Shown piece after piece: positions 1 through 8,594 of a stretch of DNA of 64,000 nucleotides. The notes under the pieces are model-generated. The model was given only the letters and a program-made list of their open reading frames with translations. It made no database searches and was not told the DNA's origin. The stretch covers positions 1,798,001-1,862,000 of the forward strand of contig CAVVUF010000002.1 of assembly GCA_963751425.1 (NCBI GenBank), given 5' to 3'. The number at the start of each line of letters is the position of its first letter. Positions within the stretch are counted from its first letter, which is position 1. The position numbers were made by a program, and so were the translations under genes. The DNA is from CAVVUF01 sp963751425. GTDB lineage: Bacteria > Chloroflexota > Anaerolineae > Anaerolineales > UBA4823.

Positions 1-389
1 GCATTGGCCGCAGGTGGTGGTGTAAAGGCTGCGGATATGCGGTTCCATGCGCTCGTCACCTTTGCTGGAAGCAGCCAGCTCTGCCAAAACTGCTTGCAGC
101 TCAGCCTCCGATGGCGGATGGGCGGTCATTTCGAGCAGGAAGCGGGCGATGGGGTTATTAGCCGCCACAAGGATTCGATAGCCTGAACGAGCCGCCTCGA
201 TATCGACACGCGGTGAAGCGCCGAAGGGGTCGATGACCCAGGGGGATCCGCCTGCCCAGGCTGGAGCGGCAGCACCTCCCTCAGCCAGGCGCTGGCGCTG
301 CCCTCCAGGTAGGGCGGAAGGAAGCGCGCCAGGGGGTAGGGCTTGACAGGCGTGGTGCCGCTGATGAAGGGAGTGTCGGGCAGGCTCAT
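1..389 (-). CDS. DNA methylase-like protein, N-terminal part, frameshifted and cut by the left edge
   Basis: The ATG at 389 opens a frame beginning MSLPDTPFISGTTPVKPYPL. It reads well to about position 246. Past the GGGGG run at 241-245 the sensible reading moves to another frame, WVIDPFGASPRVDIEAARSG, then a stretch with NNPIARFLLEM, and near the edge a Cys-x2-Cys at the start of a possible zinc ribbon. One more base in the G run would join the frames. DPFGAS resembles the DPF/Y-G-x-G S-adenosylmethionine loop of DNA methylases, and I recall similarly annotated Chloroflexota proteins, but the catalytic part lies outside the window. The start overlaps the stop of the upstream LuxR/Kelch gene (TAATG), so translation is probably coupled. 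Family assignment is tentative. Confidence 0.5.
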
Positions 390-1762
390 TACCTTACAAC
401 CGGAATCAGAATGGTATATACAGCCTGGTAAGTTTTCAGAGCCCCGCTGACTTGATCGTTCTGCAGGCCTCCCAGTGCGAGGAGGTTTTGGTCGAGAGGC
501 ACGGAAGCCAGGTAAGCCCAAGGCTGCGGGCTAGGCTGTTCCAATTCGGTCCAGGTGCTTGTGGAAGGGAAGAATTGATAAGAAGCAGCTCTGGAAGATG
601 AAGGCGGCACCCCGCCGATGACCAGGATGGAATCGGCGATGGAGGCAGCCCCCATGGCGTAACGCCCTTCGGGGAGAGGGGTGGCGGTACTCCAAGGGGA
701 GGCACCGCTGCCTTCTAGACTTGGGATATAGGTTTCGTTGCGTGTAAGGGGGGTCTGCCCATCAAAACCGCCCAGTAAGTAGATCTTGCCACCGGCCACA
801 GCGGCAGCCGCTGCATAGCGAGGCGACAGCAAAGGGGTGCGTTCACTCCAGGTTTTCAGAGTCGGATCATATTCCAGGACCCGGTCATAGATCGTTTTCC
901 CGTCCCACCCGCCGAACAGGTAGAGCTTGCCTTCAAAGGCGACCAGGGCATAGGCGCTGACCGGGTAAGGCAGATCGGGACCACTCTCCCAGGTATCTTG
1001 CAGCGGGTCGTAGATTTCAAGGGATTGGGAGGCTTTCCCATTCGCCTGCCTGCCACCGGGGACGTAGATCTTCCCGCCTAAAACAGCTGCCTGGATCTCA
1101 GAGACAGGCAGGGGCTTGGGTTTGCCTTCATTCCATGTGGAGCTGGCAGGATCAAAAACTTCGAGGCTGGCAGACACACCTTGAGCGGTCTCACCACCAA
1201 TGGCGTACACCAGGCTGTTCAAGGCCACTGCAGCCAGCTTGCTGCGTGAGGTTGGCATGGAGGGCAAGGCTTGCCAGCGAGGCTGGGGAGTAGGGGAAGG
1301 CGAGACGAGCAGGGGAAAGACAGCCGCAGCCTGGGTGGGTGGAGAGGTTGGCTTTGGATTGAGATAAAAGCCTACCCCTACCCAACCGAGCACCAGGAGC
1401 GCCAGGAGAAGCAGGCCTACGCCTCCAAACAAAACCCATTTGAGAGCGGGACTGGGCTTCGTTTTGAGTTGGGGTGGTTTGGCTGCCTCTTCTTCGAAGG
1501 TGGGTTCCGGGATGGAGATGGGGAGGCTGAGTGATGGTTCGGTCGGTGAGGTTTTGACCAGTCCATGGTTGATGGCGTACAGGGCAGCTTCGGTGCGCGA
1601 GAGAACGCCGATCTTGGCGAAAATGTTGCGCAGGTGGACCTTGACCGTGTTGGGGCTGATGTAGAGCTTTTGGGCGATCTCTTTGTTGCTGAGGCCCGTG
1701 GCTACCAACCGCAGAATGCCCAGCTCGCGCTCGCTAAGATCGTTGGTTTCGGGGGAGGCCAT
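389..1762 (-). CDS. Membrane-spanning LuxR-type regulator with Kelch beta-propeller
   Basis: Predicted one-component transmembrane regulator of 457 residues. Residues 8-68 form a LuxR/FixJ helix-turn-helix (LSERELGILRLVATGLSNKE, then IAQKLYISPNTVKVHLRNIF). A Pro-rich linker follows, then one hydrophobic helix near residues 112-137 (LFGGVGLLLLALLVLGWVGV). The rest consists of about six Kelch repeats with GG doublets and Y-P/D-x-x-W motifs (YAIGG, YVPGG, YLFGG, YLLGG, LVIGG, LALGG), enough for one propeller. The topology implies cytoplasmic DNA binding and an outside propeller, like ToxR. I chose the ATG at 1762 and not 1798 because a TATAAT lies six bases upstream of it, inside the longer reading, which suggests a leaderless mRNA. 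The stop overlaps the start of the methylase-like gene. Ligand and targets are unknown. Confidence 0.85.
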   Translation of the reverse strand: MASPETNDLSERELGILRLVATGLSNKEIAQKLYISPNTVKVHLRNIFAKIGVLSRTEAALYAINHGLVKTSPTEPSLSLPISIPEPTFEEEAAKPPQLKTKPSPALKWVLFGGVGLLLLALLVLGWVGVGFYLNPKPTSPPTQAAAVFPLLVSPSPTPQPRWQALPSMPTSRSKLAAVALNSLVYAIGGETAQGVSASLEVFDPASSTWNEGKPKPLPVSEIQAAVLGGKIYVPGGRQANGKASQSLEIYDPLQDTWESGPDLPYPVSAYALVAFEGKLYLFGGWDGKTIYDRVLEYDPTLKTWSERTPLLSPRYAAAAAVAGGKIYLLGGFDGQTPLTRNETYIPSLEGSGASPWSTATPLPEGRYAMGAASIADSILVIGGVPPSSSRAASYQFFPSTSTWTELEQPSPQPWAYLASVPLDQNLLALGGLQNDQVSGALKTYQAVYTILIPVVR

Positions 1763-1768
1763 GGTGCG

Positions 1769-1774
1769 ATTATA
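1769..1774 (-). promoter_or_regulatory. -10 box for a leaderless LuxR/Kelch transcript
   Basis: TATAAT on the minus strand preceded directly by TG, six bases before the ATG at 1762. At the usual -10 to start distance, transcription would begin at or next to the ATG. No clear TTGACA-like -35 box is visible. Confidence 0.55.
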
Positions 1775-1869
1775 CATCAGGTTATTCGATAAGCTCATAG
1801 ATTCTTACGAAGGGTGCAACATTGCGGAATTCACAGAATTGAAAGGAGTATGCGGGTAGGGTTATTTTT

Positions 1870-2020
1870 TAAAGAGTACACGGAAAAGGCGGAAAAAAGG
1901 AAAGAGCGGATTTTTCTAAATCGGATAGGCGCACGGATTTTTACGATGAGTACATCGTCCGATGAGTACATTGCTTCGGATGACGAGAATTTGGAAGAAT
2001 ACACGGAAAAAGCGGAATGA
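1870..2020 (+). repeat. Intergenic short direct repeats (tacacggaaaa.gcggaa and cgatgagtacat)
   Basis: The 300-base gap between the LuxR/Kelch gene and the dehydrogenase holds two copies of tacacggaaaa(g/a)gcggaa, near 1878 and 2001. It also holds two adjacent copies of cgatgagtacat about 15 bases apart near 1944-1972. Open frames here (EYTEKAE twice) merely translate the repeats, and I do not regard them as genes. Confidence 0.6.
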
Positions 2021-2043
2021 TGGAAAATGCGGATATATTCGGT

Positions 2044-2049
2044 TATAAT
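2044..2049 (+). promoter_or_regulatory. Possible -10 box of the dehydrogenase gene
   Basis: A TATAAT lies 53 bases before the chosen ATG at 2102. The -35 region is not recognisable. A GAGGG at about 2088 could serve as a weak ribosome binding site. Confidence 0.4.
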
Positions 2050-2101
2050 TATCGCCATTGTAGGAAGTTTGTTCAGTTCATCATTCAGAGGGAAAAATCG
2101 A

Positions 2102-2866
2102 ATGGAGCAACCAGTCATCATTATCACCGGAGCCTCCCAGGGATTAGGTGCAGCCATCGCTTCCCTCGCCGCGGAGAAAGGCGCCCAGGTTGTTTTGGCA
2201 GCCAGGAATACTTCAGCGCTTGATGGCCAGGCTCAAAAGATCATCCAGAAAGGGGGAAAAGTACTTGCTGTAACGGCAGATGTCAGCCGCTATGAGGACT
2301 GCCAAAAGATCATCGATGTTACCTTACAAAAATTTGGACGGGTCGACGCGCTCATCAACAACGCAGGGGTGATCGAACCCTTTGCGCGCATCTCTGAGGT
2401 AAATTACGAGGCTTGGGAGGATCAATTGAGGGTCAATCTGTTGGGTCCGGTGAGGTTGTGCCAGTTAGCCATTCCATTCCTACGAAAAAGCCGGGGCAGG
2501 GTGATCAATCTCACCAGCCATGCAGCTGAGATCGAGATTCCGGGCGGCAGCGCGTACAGCACCTCGAAGGCCGCTTTGAACCGTTTTTCGAAAGTGCTGG
2601 CCGCGGAAGAGCCTGAAATCACGGTCATTCTATTCATCCCAGGCGAGACCGACACGCCCATGCAAACCGTAATCCGCGAGAAAAGCAAAGGGATCGCTCC
2701 TGAGGCAGTTTATCAGTATTTTACTGACCTGTATGAGCAAAGGAAGCTGCTGCCTCCAGAAATACCCGCCCTGGCGGCTGTTCGATTAGCAATGGAAGCG
2801 CCGCATGATTGGAGCGGTGAAATCCTACAATGGGATGATGAAAAGGTGCAAGCGTTGGATGAATAA
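2102..2866 (+). CDS. Short-chain dehydrogenase/reductase
   Basis: Classical SDR of 254 residues, an NAD(P)-dependent oxidoreductase of unknown substrate, probably cytoplasmic. Visible motifs are the dinucleotide loop TGASQGLG near residue 9, NNAGV near residue 85, a catalytic Ser in LTSHA, and the Tyr-x3-Lys pair in AYSTSKAALNRF. An in-frame ATG at 2027 would add a hydrophobic 25-residue extension (IYSVIIIAIVGSLF). I prefer 2102 because the SDR fold starts right there (MEQPVIIITGAS) and a TATAAT sits inside the extension. The gene stands alone between a repeat-rich gap and a cyclase remnant, so the context gives no pathway. The family call is firm; the substrate is not predictable. Confidence 0.85.
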   Translation: MEQPVIIITGASQGLGAAIASLAAEKGAQVVLAARNTSALDGQAQKIIQKGGKVLAVTADVSRYEDCQKIIDVTLQKFGRVDALINNAGVIEPFARISEVNYEAWEDQLRVNLLGPVRLCQLAIPFLRKSRGRVINLTSHAAEIEIPGGSAYSTSKAALNRFSKVLAAEEPEITVILFIPGETDTPMQTVIREKSKGIAPEAVYQYFTDLYEQRKLLPPEIPALAAVRLAMEAPHDWSGEILQWDDEKVQALDE

Positions 2867-2927
2867 AATGAATGACCCTTGCTCTGACCCCTTCCCTGGC
2901 CTTCACTCATTTCAAGAGAAGAAATGG

Positions 2928-2999
2928 GTGAGTGAGAAGACTTTCCCCACCGGCACGGTCACCTTCCTGTTTACGGATATCATGGATCTTTTCCTCTAG
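2928..2999 (+). pseudogene. Remnant of a class III adenylate/guanylate cyclase N-terminus
   Basis: From a GTG at 2928 the frame reads VSEKTFPTGTVTFLFTDI, then MDLFL and a stop. PTGTVTFLFTDI followed by EGST is the hallmark opening of class III cyclase domains in multidomain signalling proteins of Chloroflexota and Actinobacteria (family knowledge). Here the homology stops just after the first metal-binding Asp. No further cyclase sequence is seen in any frame up to the sensor gene at 3127. I read it as a 5' scar of a deleted gene. Confidence 0.55.
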
Positions 3000-3100
3000 C
3001 CTGGATGTTGGAGGGATGATTGCCATAAACCGCCTTCTTTTCGGGGTGTATTGGGGGTAAACCTTACATTATTATCAGTAGAGAAAAAAGGTTATCCCTT

Positions 3101-3118
3101 TATAATAGCCAAAGGAGG
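3101..3118 (+). promoter_or_regulatory. -10 box and ribosome binding site of the HD-GYP sensor
   Basis: A TATAAT at 3101-3106 is followed by AAAGGAGG at 3111-3118. The Shine-Dalgarno overlaps the first possible GTG (3118) but is spaced eight bases from the GTG at 3127, which decides the start. The -10 box lies so close to the Shine-Dalgarno that the leader would be very short. Confidence 0.5.
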
Positions 3119-3126
3119 TGTGCTGG

Positions 3127-6100
3127 GTGACCGCATCATTTTCCATTTTGGCATTGGTGGCAGTATTGACCCTGGCGTTCTTCCTGGGTATCTTGAACTT
3201 GGCATTCTGGCGCGTGCAGCGCGACGACCGCACCCCAGTGTGGATGATGGGGTGGATGGCTGCTTGCGGTGTGATGGCTCTATGCCGCTTGCTGCAGTAT
3301 GCCTCTCTAAGCGAACAGCTATACGTTCTTGTACCACGCGTCTTAATGACCGCGGTTTATTTGCTGGTGTGGTTGGGGTATGAGATTACCAATTCATTCC
3401 TCAACTTTCACCCCAAGCCTCGGGAACGCCTCCTTTTCATCACGATCGTCGCTGTGCCGATCCTGTTCCTTTGGACTAGCAATCTCATCCTAACCGACCA
3501 GGTTGTGATCCGAACGGTTGCCCTTGGTGGAACATACCATGGGGTTCAGGGGGGGATTCTATATCTGCCAGTGGGACTGCTGCTTCTGGTGATCGGAGCC
3601 ATCCAACCCATCCGGTTATTTCGTGCCAAGGCGCTCCACCGCCGAGAGAATATTTTGATGGGGGTGGGTTTCCTGTTTGTGATTTTATGCAATTTGAATG
3701 ATGTGCTTCTTTTTGCTCTCAATTTAACCTGGATCCGGCTTTCTGACTTCAGCTACCTGCCAGTGGCGATCTTCTTCAGCTATATACAGGTGCATCGCTA
3801 CGGCCTTCTCTACAGGGATATGAATGGATTGGTTCAAGAACGCACGGCAAATTTAATCCAGGCAAATGAATCTCTGCAAGCGGAGATCAGCGTACGTGAG
3901 ATGGCGCAAGCAGCGCTGCAAGACAGCGAAGAACGTTACCGCCTGCTGTTCGAGACGAACCCGCACCCCATGTGGGTTTATGACCTGGAATCGCTGGCGT
4001 TCGTGATGGTCAATGACGCGGCGGTTGAGAAATATGGGTTTTCGCGGGATGAATTTCTACACATGACCCTAAAAGATATCCGTCCGGCGGATGAGCTGCC
4101 TGCCCTGATGGAAAATCTGGCCCAAGAACGCCGGGCATTAGAATGGTCAGGACCGTGGCAGCACGTGAATAAAGCCGGTGACCCCTTCTTTGTGGAGGTG
4201 CTCTCGCATGATTTTCCATTTGACGGCAGGCCAGCACGCCTGGTGTTAGCCAACGATATCTCGGAGCGCAAGCAGGCCGCGGATGAAATCAATCGTCTTT
4301 TCCAGGAAGCCCGGCAGCAAGCGCGCGAGCTGGAAGTTCTCAACACGATCGGGCAGATTTTGACCGGTACCCACGATTTAGAGGCCATTGTCGAGCAGTT
4401 GGGGACTGGAGCCGGGCAGCTGCTGCGTACTGAGAATATCTCTGTCATCATCTATAACGATAAAAAGGACTCCCTGGAAGGGAGCTTTTATCTTGACCGT
4501 ACGGTGCGCAAAGAACCCTTCAGCCTGCCGATTGGGGAGGGGTTAACCAGTGTGGTTGTAAAGGAAAAGAAACCTATTTTGGCGGCTGACTACCTGGCCG
4601 AGTGTCAAAAGCGGGGGATTGAGCCTTCAGGAGAGGCAGCCAAGGCCTGGTTATGCGTTCCAATCGTAGGAGATGAAAAAGTTTTGGGTGCTCTGACAGC
4701 TTGGGACTACGAAATCGTGGATCGTTTTGACCAGCAGGACCTGCAGATCCTTTCGACCCTGGCGGCACAGGCAGCAATTGCCATTCACAACGCCCAATTG
4801 TTCGAGTCTGTACGCACCTCGGAACAAAAATTCTTCAGCGCCTTCCATACCACCCCCGATGCAATCACGATCAACCGCCTGTCGGATGGCATATATCTGG
4901 AGATCAATGCTGGCTTTAGCACGATGACCGGGTACAGTGTAGAAGAAGTGAAAGGGAAGGGACCTGCTGAGCTCGGTATTTGGGATGACCCGGCATTTGA
5001 AGACCGCCTGGTCAAAGAGTTAGAGGCACACGGGGAAGTCATCAACCTTGACCTGGTGTTCTTCAGGAAGGATCGCCAGACCCGAGTGGGGCTGTTGTCT
5101 GCCCGGACCATGCAGATTGAGACTGAGAATTGTATCCTCTCAATCACCCGCGACATCACGGAGCTCAAGCTGGCAGAGGCAGAAATCCGCCGCAAAGCGG
5201 AAGAGATGACGGCGCTGCACGAGACGACGCATGACCTGGTGATTGAGCAGAAGCTTTCGGAGCTGCTGCAGACCATCGTTGAAAGGGCGGTGGATTTATT
5301 GAAAACCTCCGGAGGGGGCCTGTACCTGTGCGACCCCGTGCAGCAGCAAGTGCGCTGCGTGGTGAGCTACCGAACCTTGAGTGACTTTACCGGCGTGGTG
5401 CTCAAATATGGCGAGGGCGCCGCGGGCCGCGTGGCTGAAACCGGGGAGCCCCTGGTGGTGGAAGATTACCGCACCTGGGAGGGGAGGGCAGCTGAGTTTG
5501 AGCAAGACCAGCCCTTCCGCTCCGTTTTGACGGTCCCGATGCGCTGGCGGGAGCAGGTGATCGGTGTGATCCATGTCATCGAAAACATTCAAACGAGGGT
5601 ATTTACACCGCAGGATGTAAGGATTTTGACGCTCTTTGCCAACCAGGCTGCCATTGCCATCGAGAATTCTCGCTTGCTTGAGTTCGAACAGCGCCGCCGC
5701 CAGGAAGCGGCAGCCATAGTAGAAGTGGGGAGGGATATCTCTGCCTCCTTGCAGCTCGATGTGGTGCTGGAACGCATTGCCATGCATGCCAGGACCCTGC
5801 TGCATTCAGTGACCAGCGCGGTGTATTTATCTGAACCGTCCAACCCGGTGCTGCATGCCATTGCGGCGAATGGGCCAGATGCGGAGGAGATCAAACAGGA
5901 CCCGCTGCAAATTGGGGAGGGCATCCTTGGCAATATTGCCCTGCAAAGGGAGGGTGAGATTGTCAACGACAGCATCAATGACCCGCGCGGGATCACGATC
6001 AAAGGTACGGATAACATCCCAGCGGAACACCTGATGGGTGTGCCGATCCTTTCGAGAGACCATTTATCGGGGTTGATTGCTGTCTGGCGGGAGGGGGAAG

Positions 6101-7272
6101 GGAATGAATTCACTTCGGAAGATCTCGATTTCCTGACCAGCCTGGCCCAGCAGGTAGCTATCGCCATTGAGAATGCGCGCTTATTCGAAGATACCCGCCT
6201 GAGACTGACAGAGCTGGAGATTTTACAGAGGATTGCTTCGGCGCTGCGTATGGCGCAAACCCCAGATCAGGCTTTCCCGATCATTTTGGATCAATTAATT
6301 AGCGTCTTAAATTTTGGCAGCGCGTGCATTGAGATGCTAGAGCCCAACGGTGAGGAAATTGTGACCGTGGCGGCGGAAGGGCCTTGGAGGGCTTCAAATG
6401 GTTTGCGAACGAAGGTGAGTGAAGGGGTGAGCGGTTACGTGATCTCAACCGGCAAAGCTTATCTCACTTCCGATGTGTTCGCAGATGGCCTGGTTGTACG
6501 GCCTGAGGTGCTGGCAGGGTTTAATGTGGTGGCATGTGTGCCGATCATATCACAGCACCACCCCATCGGGACGCTGTGGGTAGGTCGGAAAGGCAGCTTG
6601 CCCATCACGATTGAGGAGGTCAACCTGCTCATTGCTCTCGGCGAGATGGTGGGGAATACCATTCAGCGCATGAGCTTGCACACTCAAACGGTCGTACAGG
6701 CTGAAGAGATCGCCCAGGCGTATGACAAGACCCTGGAGGGCTGGGCGAAAGCGCTAGAGCTGCGGGATAAAGAAACTGAAGGGCACTCGCGCCGTGTGTC
6801 TGAGCTCACCCAGCAGCTAGCCTTAAAAGTTGGCATCCCACCGGCTGAAATGGCCCAAATCCATCGCGGGGTTCTCTTGCACGATATTGGTAAGATGGGG
6901 GTGCCGGACCAGGTTTTGAAGAAAGCGGGACCGCTGGATTATGATGAGTGGGTCGAAATGAAAAAGCACCCGCAGTACGCCTACGATTTGCTGTCTCCGA
7001 TCACTTTCCTGCGGCAGGCTCTGGATATCCCTTACTGCCATCACGAGCGCTGGGATGGGCGGGGCTACCCACGCGGCCTGAAGGGGGATCAAATTCCGCT
7101 GGCAGCGCGCATCTTTGCTGTGGTGGATATTTACGATGCGCTGTCACACGACCGGCCTTATCGCGAGGCCTGGCCGATCCGGAAGGTGCTGAAGTATTTG
7201 CACGAGCAGGCCGGGAAGCATTTGGATCCCAAGATTGTGGAGATCTTCTTGCCAATGGTGGAAAACGTGTAA
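3127..7272 (+). CDS. Membrane PAS/GAF sensor with HD-GYP c-di-GMP phosphodiesterase domain
   Basis: Large sensor of 1381 residues. Residues 1-235 are about seven hydrophobic helices. Then come PAS (265-385), GAF (400-555), PAS (565-690), three more GAF domains (about 697-855, 858-1020 and 1030-1180) and a C-terminal HD-GYP domain (1198-1381). In the last, the metal-binding HD pair is at 1252-1253 (LLHDIGKMGVPD), HHERWDGRGYP carries GYP at 1313-1315, and VVDIYDALSHDRPYR follows, so catalytic residues look complete. HD-GYP domains hydrolyse cyclic di-GMP. The GAF and PAS domains would sense small ligands, redox state or membrane signals. A GTG start at 3127 is favoured by an AAAGGAGG eight bases upstream. 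No GGDEF partner gene lies nearby. The gene is intact and probably monocistronic. Confidence 0.9.
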   Translation: MTASFSILALVAVLTLAFFLGILNLAFWRVQRDDRTPVWMMGWMAACGVMALCRLLQYASLSEQLYVLVPRVLMTAVYLLVWLGYEITNSFLNFHPKPRERLLFITIVAVPILFLWTSNLILTDQVVIRTVALGGTYHGVQGGILYLPVGLLLLVIGAIQPIRLFRAKALHRRENILMGVGFLFVILCNLNDVLLFALNLTWIRLSDFSYLPVAIFFSYIQVHRYGLLYRDMNGLVQERTANLIQANESLQAEISVREMAQAALQDSEERYRLLFETNPHPMWVYDLESLAFVMVNDAAVEKYGFSRDEFLHMTLKDIRPADELPALMENLAQERRALEWSGPWQHVNKAGDPFFVEVLSHDFPFDGRPARLVLANDISERKQAADEINRLFQEARQQARELEVLNTIGQILTGTHDLEAIVEQLGTGAGQLLRTENISVIIYNDKKDSLEGSFYLDRTVRKEPFSLPIGEGLTSVVVKEKKPILAADYLAECQKRGIEPSGEAAKAWLCVPIVGDEKVLGALTAWDYEIVDRFDQQDLQILSTLAAQAAIAIHNAQLFESVRTSEQKFFSAFHTTPDAITINRLSDGIYLEINAGFSTMTGYSVEEVKGKGPAELGIWDDPAFEDRLVKELEAHGEVINLDLVFFRKDRQTRVGLLSARTMQIETENCILSITRDITELKLAEAEIRRKAEEMTALHETTHDLVIEQKLSELLQTIVERAVDLLKTSGGGLYLCDPVQQQVRCVVSYRTLSDFTGVVLKYGEGAAGRVAETGEPLVVEDYRTWEGRAAEFEQDQPFRSVLTVPMRWREQVIGVIHVIENIQTRVFTPQDVRILTLFANQAAIAIENSRLLEFEQRRRQEAAAIVEVGRDISASLQLDVVLERIAMHARTLLHSVTSAVYLSEPSNPVLHAIAANGPDAEEIKQDPLQIGEGILGNIALQREGEIVNDSINDPRGITIKGTDNIPAEHLMGVPILSRDHLSGLIAVWREGEGNEFTSEDLDFLTSLAQQVAIAIENARLFEDTRLRLTELEILQRIASALRMAQTPDQAFPIILDQLISVLNFGSACIEMLEPNGEEIVTVAAEGPWRASNGLRTKVSEGVSGYVISTGKAYLTSDVFADGLVVRPEVLAGFNVVACVPIISQHHPIGTLWVGRKGSLPITIEEVNLLIALGEMVGNTIQRMSLHTQTVVQAEEIAQAYDKTLEGWAKALELRDKETEGHSRRVSELTQQLALKVGIPPAEMAQIHRGVLLHDIGKMGVPDQVLKKAGPLDYDEWVEMKKHPQYAYDLLSPITFLRQALDIPYCHHERWDGRGYPRGLKGDQIPLAARIFAVVDIYDALSHDRPYREAWPIRKVLKYLHEQAGKHLDPKIVEIFLPMVENV

Positions 7273-7319
7273 GGAAACATTTCTCATCCCTATCCTTTTC
7301 CTTAGGTTAGGTAAACCCA

Positions 7320-7371
7320 TTGCGTGAACGACAATAAACGGATATACTGGCTGAAATTTAGCTAATTCAGC
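7320..7371 (+). promoter_or_regulatory. Promoter and operator-like palindrome of the CHAT/NB-ARC operon
   Basis: TTGCGT (7320-7325), 17 bases, then TATACT (7343-7348). The expected start site near 7355 falls in a 22-base near-palindrome (7350-7371) with arms GCTGAA and TTCAGC and a self-complementary centre TTAGCTAA. A repressor bound here would block initiation. Which protein would bind is unknown. Confidence 0.55.
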
Positions 7372-7383
7372 GAAAGGGCAAGT

Positions 7384-8580
7384 ATGAACACTAAGATCTT
7401 CCTGAGCGTCGGACGTACCTTCACCCCCCAACAAGAAATTTTTGTGACCACCTTGGAAAGTTTTTTGACCAGCCAGGGATTTATTCCCCAGACGGTTGGG
7501 CGGACCTACTTTTCCAGTCAGCAGCCGCTCAGGGCGGTGATGGAATTGATGGATGAATGCGCCGGCTCGATCATCCTGGCTTTCGAGCGCACCCAGATTA
7601 TCCAGGCTTTTGAGAAGCGCGGCAGTAAGGATGAGCGCCAGATCGCTGACCTCAAGCTGCCAACGGTGTGGAATCAAATTGAGGCAACGATCGCTTATTC
7701 CAAGGGGCATCCGCTTCTAGTGATCGTTGAAAATGGGTTAAAAGCTGAAGGACTGCTGGAGCAGGGTTATGATTGGTATGTGCAAAGTGTGCCTTTAAAC
7801 CAGGACGCTCTCTCGGGGCGCGAATTCCAGGGAATGTTTAGCGACTGGAAACGTCGGGTCGAGCAGAATGCAGCAGCGAAATTCGCTCCTAAAGGGAGCG
7901 CCGGGTCGAAAGCCCAAACCAGTCCGGCTAACCAACCCAACTCTGAACCTGCTCCTGACTCGATGAGGGTGCCCAAAACAGACCCCTCTATTGAGAAAAT
8001 CCGCATCCTGTTCCTTACCGCCAACCCCACCGACACGAACCGCCTGCGCCTGGATGAGGAAAGCCGGGCAATTGACCAGAGTCTGCGCAGGGCAGAGTTC
8101 CGCGACCGCTTCGAGCTCGAGCAGTTCCAGGCGGTGCGCGTGGGCGACCTGCAGGAATGTTTGCTGCGTTTCAAGCCGCACATCGTGCATTTCAGCGGGC
8201 ACGGAAGCGAAGTGGGAGAGATTTACTTGCAGGACAGCAATGGGATGAGCAAACCGGTCTCTGAAAAATCACTGGGGAAGCTGTTTGCTGTATTAAAAGA
8301 CAATATCCGCTGCGTGGTGCTGAACGCTTGCTACTCACGCACCCAGGCGGACGTGATTGCCGAGCACATCGATGCGGTGGTGGGCATGTCGAAGGAGATT
8401 GGCGACCAGGCCGCGATCAGTTTTTCGGCAGCCTTTTACCAGGCGCTGGCTTACGGGCGAGACCTGCAGACCGCTTTCGACCTGGGCACCATCCAGATCG
8501 ACCTGGAATCGATCCCTGAAGAAGATACCCCCCAGCTCATCGCCCCGCATATCGATCCAAAGACGATGCGGCTGGCTTGA
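7384..8580 (+). CDS. TIR-like/nucleotide-binding domain fused to a CHAT protease
   Basis: Protein of 398 residues with two domains. Residues 1-160 (KIFLSVGRTF, LESFLTSQGFIPQTVGRTYF, a conserved-looking Glu in WNQIEATIAYSKGHPLLVIV) look like an alpha/beta fold of the TIR or nucleoside-deoxyribosyltransferase type; that call is fold-level inference. A Pro/Ser linker follows. Residues 200-395 are a CHAT (caspase HetF-associated) peptidase: ILFLTANPTDTNRLRLDEE at its start, His273 in HFSGHG and Cys316 in LNACYS as the catalytic dyad. CHAT proteins act as proteases or adaptors in bacterial conflict and cell-death systems, including TPR-CHAT of type III CRISPR (family knowledge). The next gene starts 14 bases downstream and encodes an NB-ARC/TPR protein, a natural sensor-activator partner. 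Confidence 0.8.
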   Translation: MNTKIFLSVGRTFTPQQEIFVTTLESFLTSQGFIPQTVGRTYFSSQQPLRAVMELMDECAGSIILAFERTQIIQAFEKRGSKDERQIADLKLPTVWNQIEATIAYSKGHPLLVIVENGLKAEGLLEQGYDWYVQSVPLNQDALSGREFQGMFSDWKRRVEQNAAAKFAPKGSAGSKAQTSPANQPNSEPAPDSMRVPKTDPSIEKIRILFLTANPTDTNRLRLDEESRAIDQSLRRAEFRDRFELEQFQAVRVGDLQECLLRFKPHIVHFSGHGSEVGEIYLQDSNGMSKPVSEKSLGKLFAVLKDNIRCVVLNACYSRTQADVIAEHIDAVVGMSKEIGDQAAISFSAAFYQALAYGRDLQTAFDLGTIQIDLESIPEEDTPQLIAPHIDPKTMRLA

Positions 8581-8594
8581 TATAAGAAACACAT

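Noticed and set aside
1814..2020. Open frame of 68 residues with EYTEKAE twice
   Set aside because: It translates intergenic direct repeats, has no Shine-Dalgarno and no protein-like composition.
2027..2101. Hydrophobic N-terminal extension of the dehydrogenase
   Set aside because: A TATAAT lies inside it and the SDR fold starts at the later ATG, so I kept 2102.
3118..3126. GTG at 3118 as sensor start
   Set aside because: It overlaps the AAAGGAGG ribosome binding site, which is correctly spaced for 3127.
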